Below the pieces are notes generated by a model. The model saw nothing but the letters and a program-made list of their open reading frames with translations, was not told the origin of the DNA and searched no databases. DNA of 64,000 nt from Lathyrus oleraceus (taxonomy: Eukaryota > Streptophyta > Magnoliopsida > Fabales > Fabaceae): NCBI RefSeq assembly GCF_024323335.1, contig NC_066582.1:181794782-181858781 (forward strand), given 5' to 3'. This document shows, one piece after another, positions 10,233 to 17,617 of this stretch. Numbering within the stretch: the stretch's first letter is position 1; each line of letters begins with the position of its first letter. Position numbers and translations under genes: made by a program.

Positions 10233-10827
10233 TTTGTTTGCTTATTTTGTTATTGCTTATTGCCCATTCCAAAGGACACACTTGAATCATCCTCTATATG
10301 ATCTCAAGAGGTGAACCCTCTAAGAAGTTTTACAATCCATCTTCATCCATTCATCCTCATTATGTCCTAAACCTTTTCAAACATTACTTTCAAACTTGAC
10401 ATAGATATTGTGCAAACATCTTCATGTTTTCAAACCAAAAACCTGGACCCCAAGTCCTTGACTTTTTTCAAACTCCATTTCATAATACTTCTTTGAATTA
10501 ATCTTAATCATACTTTGACCCTACTTTCACAATCACAATCAATTAACTTCACCCATTCACTTGTTTTGGCTTTGTCCATTGTTAATCTTTTCATGCATTA
10601 GCCATAGGTTTCAATTATCTTCGTGGTTGATGTAAACCTCACCTTATCCTTAGTGAGTCGACTATAAGACTTCCGTACTGAAAACAGGGCTAACCCCTCT
10701 AGTACGTCGAAGCTATCCTCGCATGGTGGATGTTGGTCTTGGTCGAGTTTTCTCCCATTGATAATGAAGAGCCTCAGTGCTATTGTTTAAAATTGAATCC
10801 ACTAACTTTTGGAAGTTCTTAGCCGAA

Positions 10828-10868
10828 CTACGGCGTTTTGATCCTTACCTTTGATGGAAGGTACGTAG
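10828..10868 (+). other. Two-stem LTR hairpin, copy A 5' LTR
   Basis: Outer arms CTACG (10828-10832) and CGTAG (10864-10868) enclose inner arms TACCTT (10846-10851) and AAGGTA (10858-10863). Eight further copies in LTRs B, C and D use different but still complementary inner arms. Flanking GCCGAA and GCAG-like bases are also shared. The duplicate is at 31409-31449. Confidence 0.7.
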
Positions 10869-11234
10869 GCAGCGGGTTCATCCGTTCAAACCCAATAAAA
10901 ATTGTATATTCTTTTCTCATCATCCCAATCATGTTTGCACAATGTTTATGTCATAACAAATAACAATTTAATACAACAAGTGTGAAAAGGGCTCCCTAGG
11001 AGTACCTAGGACGTAGTGGGTGCCTAACACCTTCCCATTGCGTAATTTACCCCTTACCCAGACTCTCTGATCTTTTTATTAGTTTTCTACGTGTAAAACT
11101 TCTTAGGCTTTTGTTCGCTTTTTAGCCAGTCCTTTGGATAAATAAAAGTGCGGTGGCGACTCGAAATCTTTGTATACCTTGCTTATGATTTAATCAATAG
11201 ATCATATAGCGACGAATACACCGCTACAGAAAAG

Positions 11235-11252
11235 TGGCGACTCTGCTGGGGA
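11235..11252 (+). other. Primer-binding site of copy A (tRNA-Arg type)
   Basis: TGGCGACTCTGCTGGGGA starts six bases after the LTR. It is the complement of a tRNA 3' end (TCCCCAGCAGAGTCGCCA) and is the primer site described for Ogre elements, attributed to tRNA-Arg. The same 18 bases occur at 32860-32877 in B and, with one mismatch, at 41678-41695 in C. Confidence 0.93.
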
Positions 11253-11922
11253 AGATCAACAATCCTTGGTGGTATTGCCTACTTTTCACCCTTGTTGTGT
11301 GATATGTTGTTATCCGTTATATGACATATTTTTGTACAATTTGGGATCACTGTATTGATTGTAATGTGTGAATTGCTTGATATACAATTGCTGTTTGCTT
11401 TGGTGATCTGTGAGATGAGTTCTATACCCGAACTCGAGTGCACTCTAGGATAGGAGAATGGCATAGTCTTGTTGACTGGTGTGGAGTATTCCTTAGCCAG
11501 TTGACTTGCGAGTCCATTCACTTGGTGGAGGTCATGTTGAATTAATAATGTCACACAAGTTATTTGTGGTTAGGCATTATTCTTTCAATCATGTGCCGCA
11601 GAAGCCAAGGACCGTAGTTTACCAAACCCATCTTAGCCTATTTTTAGGACCGTAGTGCGGAGGTCGTTCAGATGTAAGTTCTGATACGATTGTTACACGA
11701 TACTACACTCATAAGAGTTTCTCTTGAGAATATTCTTGGAATACGAGTATTCGTTCCTCCGATAATATTCGAAAGATGGAACGATGATTATGGGAACCTC
11801 TGATAGAACATGTCTGGCAGGTTTAAACCCTAGTACACTCCCTTTGGGTGGTTCTTAACCGAGACTCCATGCTCGTGACTCTCAACAAACCCATGATTCG
11901 TGGTTGAGTCGTTCAAACATTG

Positions 11923-11989
11923 TTAATATCAATGGATCCCGGATCAGGTGTAAAACCTAAGATCCACCAAAGCGGCTGGTTGATATTAA
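11923..11989 (+). other. Leader hairpin 1 (TTAATATCAA arms)
   Basis: Arms TTAATATCAA (11923-11932) and TTGATATTAA (11980-11989), 10 bp perfect, enclosing a 47-base loop with a further TGGATC / GATCCA pairing. A second, diverged copy follows at 12017-12085 and a third is in the C leader. Confidence 0.6.
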
Positions 11990-12016
11990 GAATGTCTGAA
12001 CCGGTTCATGTACCGT

Positions 12017-12085
12017 TAATATCAATGGAACTTGGGTGTCGATAAGGTGAAAACCTAAATCCACCAAAATGGATGATTGATATTA
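12017..12085 (+). other. Leader hairpin 2
   Basis: Arms TAATATCAAT (12017-12026) and ATTGATATTA (12076-12085), 10 bp perfect. It is the closest match to the C leader hairpin at 40936-41010, which has 13-bp perfect arms. Confidence 0.6.
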
Positions 12086-12246
12086 GGGATACATAGAGCT
12101 TTCCCACGACCTTTGTTTGGTGTGCTTTGCTTGATCCTTGAGTGTGTTTGTTGCATTCATACATTCACGCATTCATCCGCATTCATGTCATCAGAAAAAG
12201 AAAATTTTCAAGGAACTTAAAGGGTTTATTTGCAAAATTTTCAGAC

Positions 12247-13575
12247 ATGGAAAGACCAAAAAGGCATACAAAGAAGTACAGCTTTAAACAGCCCGACGTA
12301 AAAGAGTTAAGGAATCTGACATCGTATGTATTAGATCCCTTGGGTTTCAAAGCTCGCTATGGGAAGCTTCTACCTCTGCTCACCACCCAGGTTGACGAAG
12401 GATTGATGAGTACTTTGGCTCAGTTTTACGATCCGTTGCATCATTGCTTCTTATTTCCGGACTTCCAGCTATTGCCAACTTTGGAAGAATACTCTCATCT
12501 TATTGGGATTCCGATTCTGGATCAAGTGCCGTTCAGTGGCCTAGAGAGTATTCCATCTGCTCGAGAGATTACTAGCTTGTTGCACATAGATGAAGATCTG
12601 ATTAGAGCTAATCTGACTACCAAAGGCGGAATTCAGGGTTTTCCTTCCGAGTTCCTCATTGCCCAAGCTACCTTTTATGGGAAGGCCATGAGTGAGGATG
12701 CCTTTGAGGCTCTATTTGTGCTGCTCATCTATGGATTGGTGCTGTTTCCCAACTTCGACAAGTTCGTGGACATGAACGCTATTAGGATCTTCTCAGTTCT
12801 TAATCCAGTTCCGACTTTGTTGGGCGATGCTTATGTCTCTTTGCACCTAAGGAATATGAAAGGTGGAGGAGTCATTGTCTGCTGTTTACCCCTGCTGTAC
12901 AAGTGGTTTATTTCGCACTTGCCGCAGACAGTTGCTTTCAAGGAGAACAAGGGATGTCTACGGTGGTCTCAGAGACTCATGTCTCTCACCAATGATGATA
13001 TCACCTGGTATGATCGCGTGTATGATACCGTTCAGATCATTGATTATTGTGGTGAATTCCCTAATGTGCCTCTTCTTGGTACATGTGGTGGGATTACCTA
13101 CAATCTTATTCTTGCACGTCGTCAGCTTGGGTTCCCCCTAAAGGATAAACCTAATAACATTCTGTTAGAAGGTGTGTTCTTTCAGGAGGGTAAAGATCCC
13201 CAAGGCCTGAAAGCCAGATTTGTCCGTGCTTGGCGCAGTATTCACAAGAAGAGTAGGAATGAGTTGGGTCCAAAGAACTGCATTGCTTTGGAGCCATACA
13301 CCTCTTGGGTCAGACAGAGAGCTGCCACCTACTTGATGCCGTACGAGCATCCAAGACCTACACTGTTGGATGTGGCTGGGCCTTCAACCCTCCCTACCCA
13401 ACGTGTAGAGGAGTTGAGAGAAGAAGACCTTTCGCGTGCTTGGATCCGTGAAAGAGAGGAATTGCTGCAGCAGCTCAAGGAGAAAGATGCTATGATTGAA
13501 TTTCTCGAGCACCGAGTGATCGACGATCCGAACGACACTTGGACTTCTCTGCTTCCTCAGTCATCCAAATTCTAG
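12247..13575 (+). CDS. Ogre ORF1 protein (upstream of gag), copy A, C-terminally truncated
   Basis: 442 codons from the ATG at 12247. An upstream in-frame ATG at 12142 exists, but the conserved protein in C starts at the matching later Met. ORF1 upstream of gag is diagnostic of Ogre elements and its function is unknown; from memory legume databases label this family DUF7745. Visible features are an N-terminal conserved region (KKYSFKQP), a globular core with FVLLIYGLVLFPN and LLYKWFISHLPQ, the EPYTSWV motif near the end, then a charged coiled-coil tail. A TAG at 13573-13575 ends it early. In copy C the aligned codon is Trp, and in A the same frame stays open to a TAG at 13693-13695, so about 40 residues of coiled coil are lost. 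The TGG to TAG change is a G-to-A transition in a CHG context. ORF1 in B and F is related but more divergent. Confidence 0.9.
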   Translation: MERPKRHTKKYSFKQPDVKELRNLTSYVLDPLGFKARYGKLLPLLTTQVDEGLMSTLAQFYDPLHHCFLFPDFQLLPTLEEYSHLIGIPILDQVPFSGLESIPSAREITSLLHIDEDLIRANLTTKGGIQGFPSEFLIAQATFYGKAMSEDAFEALFVLLIYGLVLFPNFDKFVDMNAIRIFSVLNPVPTLLGDAYVSLHLRNMKGGGVIVCCLPLLYKWFISHLPQTVAFKENKGCLRWSQRLMSLTNDDITWYDRVYDTVQIIDYCGEFPNVPLLGTCGGITYNLILARRQLGFPLKDKPNNILLEGVFFQEGKDPQGLKARFVRAWRSIHKKSRNELGPKNCIALEPYTSWVRQRAATYLMPYEHPRPTLLDVAGPSTLPTQRVEELREEDLSRAWIREREELLQQLKEKDAMIEFLEHRVIDDPNDTWTSLLPQSSKF

Positions 13576-13695
13576 AAGAGGAGGTATGATCGACTTGCGA
13601 AAGAGAAAGCTGATATGGAGGCTGCCTATGAGAGAGAGATCAAGAAGTTATGCACTTCTCGTCTTCCAGCATCCCGAGCTTCTAGGGATCCATAG
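13576..13695 (+). pseudogene. Cut-off C-terminal tail of ORF1
   Basis: In-frame continuation of ORF1 after the TAG at 13573. It is rich in Lys, Glu and Arg and matches the ORF1 tail of copy C (about 39402-39560, - strand). It would be translated only by readthrough, and the context TAG-AAG is not a known strong readthrough signal. Confidence 0.7.
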
Positions 13696-13993
13696 GATGT
13701 CATTTACCTTTTCTCTTTGTAATGAATCCAAAAATGCTGTATTTCTTTGTTTTGTTATATTAAATGAAATATTTTCCATGAGCAATTAAAATGTTTAAAT
13801 ATTCAAAATATTGCAAATAATACCCTAAGGGTTCCTTGAAAACAAAGCATTTGCACAAGCATTTCATGCATCATTCTTGCATAAGCAGGTACCCCTTTTG
13901 TTTCTGGTCTTCTTGTCCTAACCTCTGTTCTTCATTTATTTTGAAGACAAGCTGACTCACCGGTATTATACGCGGGTCAATTCAGCAAGGGTC
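13696..13993 (+). other. Spacer between ORF1 and gag
   Basis: 298 bp, AT-rich, without a plausible gene. Because ORF1 and gag are separate frames, gag needs its own translation start (reinitiation, internal entry or a separate transcript). I see no clear promoter or splice acceptor that decides between these. Confidence 0.6.
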
Positions 13994-16861
13994 ATGGAGC
14001 AATTAGAACAAGAGAACAGAGAACTAAAGGAAGAGGTCGCCAGACTTGGCGCTTTGATGGAGCAACTCCTTACTGCTCAGAATCAGCCTGCTCAACAGCC
14101 AGCAACGCCTGTTCAGAGGACAGTCATCTCCGAAGTAGCTACTTCAACGGTGCCAGTCAGTGCTCATCAGCCCAATGCTATGCCAGCCGGGTTTCCTTGG
14201 GGGATGCCTCCAGGTTTTATGCCCGATCTTCCAGCTCCAACCTTTGCTCATATACCGGCATCTAGCCCGGTCCCTGTTCCCGCTCCTCCTGTCGTGCATA
14301 CCATGCCCAGGGTAGACGACACCATCTATCACTCTGAGCCATCTGAGGGCTCAGATGTTCATGAAAAGATGGATGCCATGAACGATCAATTTCTTGAGCT
14401 GAGAAAGGAATTGAGGACTCTTCGAGGCAAAGATCTCTTCGGCAAGTCTGCGGCCGAACTCTGCTTAGTTCCCGGTGTGAAGATACCGATCAAATTCAAG
14501 GTCCCTGACTTTGAAAAATACAAGGGGAACACCTGTCCACTAGCTCACCTGGTCATGTACGCCAGGAAGATGTCGACTCAGACAGATAATGATCAACTCC
14601 TGATTCATTATTTTCAGGACAGTCTATCCGGTGCCGCGCTCAGATGGTACATGAGCCTGGACAGTGCCAACATCCGATCTTTCAACGACCTTGGCGAAGC
14701 TTTCGTCAAGCAGTATAAGTACAACGTCGATATGGCGCCTGACCGAGATCAACTCAGGTCCATGTCGCAGAAAGACAAAGAATCGTTCAAGGAGTACGCC
14801 CAAAGATGGCGAGAGCTGGCAGCTCAGATCACTCCACCGCTGGAAGAGAAGGAAATGACCAAGATCTTTCTGAAGACTCTTGGCTCATTTTATTATGAGC
14901 GGATGGTAGCAAGCGCTCCCTCTGATTTCACCGAGATGGTGAACATGGGGATGCGTCTTGAAGAAGGTGTCTGTGAAGGACGGTTGGCTAAGGACGATGG
15001 TTCTTCCTCTAAACGATATGGGGCGTTTAAGAGGAAAGAAGGGGAAGCACACACTGTGCAGTCTCAGCCTAAACATAGAAGACCCTCTGTTCAGAGGAAA
15101 CCTGCACGACATGCTAGTCATCAGCATCAGGTGGCTCACGTAGCACCTGTTTTCAAGGACAATACTCCTCAACATCAGCAGTATCAACATCAACAGTATC
15201 AGCATCAGCAGCAATATCAACAATCGCAGTACCATCAGCAACAATCTCGTCCACAGCAACAGGCTTACCAGCCTCGTGGGAGTACGAGTAATCAAGCAAA
15301 CATGGGTTATGAAAGGAAGAAGATCAGTTTTGATCCGATTCCCATGTCTTATGCAGAGTTATATCCCTCTCTAATAGAGCGGAAGTTGGTTTCTCCAAGA
15401 GATCCTCCGGCTATACCGGTCAACCCTCAGTGGTGGTATAAGCCTGACCTACACTGTGTCTATCATTCTGGCGCTCCGGGCCATGACATAGAAAATTGCT
15501 TCCAGCTGAAGACTAAGGTGCAAGACCTTATGAGAAGTGGAATTCTGAGTTTTGAGGACTCAAGCCCGAATGTCACCAAGAACCCATTGTCTTCGCATGG
15601 GAAGTCTGTGAACATGATTCAGGAATGCCTTGGGAAGTACAAGGTCAGATATGTCAGCCATATCAGGCAGTCGTTGGTTGAATTACACCGTATGCTGTGT
15701 CAGTACAGCTATTTGAAGCATAACCACGACAAGTGCCGCGTCTGTTCGGTTAACCGTTTGGGTTGCGATCAGGTCCGCAGAGAACTTCAGAAGATGTTGA
15801 ATGAAGGTATCATTGAGATTCTCCAGAATCGCAATGTTGACGAAGTCGAACCTGAAGTGGATGTCATCTCACCAGTGTTCAAGCTGCCTGAGCCCGTTGT
15901 TATTCGCTATAATAGCAACAAGCCGAAGGCTTCCCCTTCTTTGATCATCAAACCTGCCGGCCCTGTGCCCTATTCATCTGATAAAGCTGTGCCATTCAGG
16001 TACAATCCTGTCGCTGTCCAGGATGGGGTCGAAGTGCCTTTGCCTTCCACTTCCGTGACTAATGTAGCTGATGTCAGTGGGTTGACCCGAAGTGGTCGTG
16101 TATTTTCTGCACCTACCAAAGCCCCTGCTGTTGCTTCTGAATCTGTTGAACGTCCTGTGGGGACTGCTGTTAGAGTTCAGAATCCGACACTTGATGTTGC
16201 CAAACCCTCCTCATCCGTACAAAAAACTCCTGTTTCTTCAGTTGGCCCGAGTGGCATTGTTGATGAAGAATCTGATGAGATGCTGAGGCTCATCAGAAAG
16301 AGTGAGTACAATATTGTAGACCAGCTTCTACAAACACCATCCAAGATTTCCATTCTTTCTCTGTTGCTGAATTCAGAACCCCATAGGGAGTCTCTGCAGA
16401 AAGTCTTGGACCTGGCGTATGTTGATCACGACGTCACCCTTGAGCAGTTTGATAGTATTGTTGCAAACATTACCGCTTGCAACACTTTGAGCTTTTGTGA
16501 CGCTGATCTCCCTGAGGAGGGAAGAGACCACAACATGGCTTTACATATCTCCATGAACTGCAAATCTGATGCAATGTCCAATGTGCTGGTGGACACTGGA
16601 TCTTCTTTAAATGTATTGCCAAAATCCACACTCTCTCGATTGTCATATCAAGGTCCTCCTATGAGGCAGAGTGGGGTTGTTGTGAAAGCATTTGATGGGT
16701 CGCGCAAGACCGTGATTGGGGAAGTTGATCTCCCAATCAAGATAGGACCAAGTGATTTCCAAGTTACCTTCCAGGTAATGGATATCCACCCATCTTATAG
16801 CTGTCTCTTGGGCAGACCATGGATTCACGAGGCTGGCGCCGTGACATCCACCCTACACTAG
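13994..16861 (+). CDS. gag-pro: Gag-protease of copy A (ends at a probable nonsense codon)
   Basis: 955 codons from ATG 13994. Residues 1-25 form a charged coiled coil, followed by a Pro-rich stretch. The retrotransposon Gag core runs from about residue 166 (IKFKVPDFEKYKG) to about 306. A Gln/His-rich low-complexity tract lies at about 390-430. A variant zinc knuckle uses C488, H491, H497 and C502 (CX2HX5HX4C instead of CX2CX4HX4C), and the same variant occurs in B. The aspartic protease has its active site VDTGSS with D867 (nt 16592-16594) and the flap/ILG-type region AFDGSR ... LLGRPW. Gag forms the particle and protease matures it. TAG at 16859-16861 stops the frame, but the same frame stays open to 17329, and copy F has Gln (CAG) at this codon. 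The stop is therefore probably a C-to-T mutation rather than the natural end. Confidence 0.93.
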   Translation: MEQLEQENRELKEEVARLGALMEQLLTAQNQPAQQPATPVQRTVISEVATSTVPVSAHQPNAMPAGFPWGMPPGFMPDLPAPTFAHIPASSPVPVPAPPVVHTMPRVDDTIYHSEPSEGSDVHEKMDAMNDQFLELRKELRTLRGKDLFGKSAAELCLVPGVKIPIKFKVPDFEKYKGNTCPLAHLVMYARKMSTQTDNDQLLIHYFQDSLSGAALRWYMSLDSANIRSFNDLGEAFVKQYKYNVDMAPDRDQLRSMSQKDKESFKEYAQRWRELAAQITPPLEEKEMTKIFLKTLGSFYYERMVASAPSDFTEMVNMGMRLEEGVCEGRLAKDDGSSSKRYGAFKRKEGEAHTVQSQPKHRRPSVQRKPARHASHQHQVAHVAPVFKDNTPQHQQYQHQQYQHQQQYQQSQYHQQQSRPQQQAYQPRGSTSNQANMGYERKKISFDPIPMSYAELYPSLIERKLVSPRDPPAIPVNPQWWYKPDLHCVYHSGAPGHDIENCFQLKTKVQDLMRSGILSFEDSSPNVTKNPLSSHGKSVNMIQECLGKYKVRYVSHIRQSLVELHRMLCQYSYLKHNHDKCRVCSVNRLGCDQVRRELQKMLNEGIIEILQNRNVDEVEPEVDVISPVFKLPEPVVIRYNSNKPKASPSLIIKPAGPVPYSSDKAVPFRYNPVAVQDGVEVPLPSTSVTNVADVSGLTRSGRVFSAPTKAPAVASESVERPVGTAVRVQNPTLDVAKPSSSVQKTPVSSVGPSGIVDEESDEMLRLIRKSEYNIVDQLLQTPSKISILSLLLNSEPHRESLQKVLDLAYVDHDVTLEQFDSIVANITACNTLSFCDADLPEEGRDHNMALHISMNCKSDAMSNVLVDTGSSLNVLPKSTLSRLSYQGPPMRQSGVVVKAFDGSRKTVIGEVDLPIKIGPSDFQVTFQVMDIHPSYSCLLGRPWIHEAGAVTSTLH

Positions 16862-17325
16862 AAGCTGAAGTTTGTCAAAAACAAGAAACTGGTTGTAGTA
16901 GGGGGAGAAAAGGCTCTCCTGGTTAGCCATCTGTCTTCTTTCTCGTACATTGACGCAGAGGATGAAGTTGGAACTCCATTCCAAGCTTTATCTATTGATG
17001 AACCAATCGAGAAGAAGTCTCCTTCATTCACTTCCTACCGTGATGCGAAGCTGGCCATTGAATGTGGTGCAGTTGCTGGATTAGGGAAAGTGCTTGAGCT
17101 TGAAGACAATAGATCCCGGGCTGGCATTGGCTATTGTTCTGGGGCATGCAATGAGCAAGGTTTGTTCACGAGTGGAGGATTCATCCATGCTGATCAACCT
17201 GAAGAAGAGGAAGCTGCTGCTATCATTGAAGAAAATGCAGAGGATGAGAACAATTTTGTTATTCCTGGTGGCGTCTGCCACAATTGGGTCGCTGTGGATG
17301 TTCCTACAGTTATCCATAGATCAGA
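16862..17325 (+). CDS. Protease-to-RT linker exon of copy A, downstream of the nonsense codon
   Basis: Continues the gag-pro frame after the TAG at 16859 up to the proposed splice donor. It is conserved with copy F (57779-58310) and copy B (2384-2700, - strand): motifs VSHLSSF, GLGK/GLGY and GFIH followed by an acidic stretch. It ends G-A from a GAG codon whose third base is the first base of the intron. In unspliced RNA the TAA at 17327-17329 stops translation. A protein reaching this point from gag needs the TAG at 16859 to be read through or absent. Confidence 0.75.
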
Positions 17326-17617
17326 GTAAATTGTCCACTTTGTTTAAAACCCTTCTCCCATGCCAAAAGGAGAAGTAATGACATTGTTGGCAAAGCATAT
17401 ATACAATGATGTTTTCATTCAATTTTTGCATCGTTAAACATTTGTTTTTCCTTTGTTTTCACTTTTTGCTTTTCGTTATGAAATCAGTGATCACAAAGAA
17501 CCCATAAAAACAAAAAAAAAAAAAACAAAAAAAAAAAAAATCAAACATTTTTTTCATCTGCATAATGATTTGCTTGATTAAATTCTGAAGTTTTCATTAA
17601 CCAAAATCATTATGCAG
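17326..17617 (+). other. Predicted spliceosomal intron between protease and RT (copy A)
   Basis: A 292-bp AT-rich interval beginning GTAAAT (17326) and ending TTATGCAG (17617), with A-rich and T-rich tracts. Removing it joins the gag-pro frame to the pol frame in phase (exon ends after base 2 of a codon, next exon supplies base 3) and deletes the in-frame TAA. The same donor position and phase are seen in F (58311) and the same donor in B (2383). An intron between pro and RT is established for Ogre elements; these exact borders are my inference. Confidence 0.85.

Larger units (their letters stand above)
5759..11228 (+). repeat. 5' LTR of copy A
   Basis: 5,470 bp, starting TGTAAGACCCC and ending CTACA, followed after six bases by the primer-binding site. 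The duplicate lies at 26339-31809, offset by 20,580 and then 20,581 after a 1-bp indel near 7870. It contains a candidate TATA box at 6894, a perfect 9-bp hairpin at 8088, three acceptor-like CAG/TAG sites at 8851, 8934 and 9055, a conserved hairpin block at 9152-9450, a short degenerate tandem repeat at 9735-10232 and a two-stem hairpin at 10828-10868. The small open frames inside it occur identically in both LTRs and look like chance frames. Confidence 0.97.
11253..12246 (+). other. Untranslated leader of copy A
   Basis: About 1 kb between the primer-binding site and the ORF1 start, with no convincing coding sequence. Parts are conserved in the C leader (40800-41677, - strand), for example the stretch around 11440-11530. 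It contains two large hairpins with TTAATATCAA / TTGATATTAA arms (11923-11989 and 12017-12085). This is where packaging or dimerisation signals would be expected. Confidence 0.75.

Noticed and set aside
6396..10290. Small open frames in the 5' LTR (for example 6396-6644, 6900-7217, 9892-10290) that recur with the same translation in the 3' LTR
   Set aside because: The identity comes from LTR duplication. Homologous LTRs B and D do not keep these frames open, and no family is recognisable.
13573..13575. Programmed readthrough of TAG in ORF1 (also at 16859)
   Set aside because: The context TAG-AAG is not a known strong readthrough signal. Copies C and F have sense codons at these places, so mutation is simpler.
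17159..17161. Alternative intron donor AAG-GTTTGT at 17160
   Set aside because: A good donor by consensus, but joining it to the acceptor at 17617 puts pol out of frame and the site is not kept in F.
17094..17378. A 94-codon frame overlapping the protease linker in another frame
   Set aside because: It lies in the wrong frame relative to the conserved linker and partly in the predicted intron; no relative in F or B.
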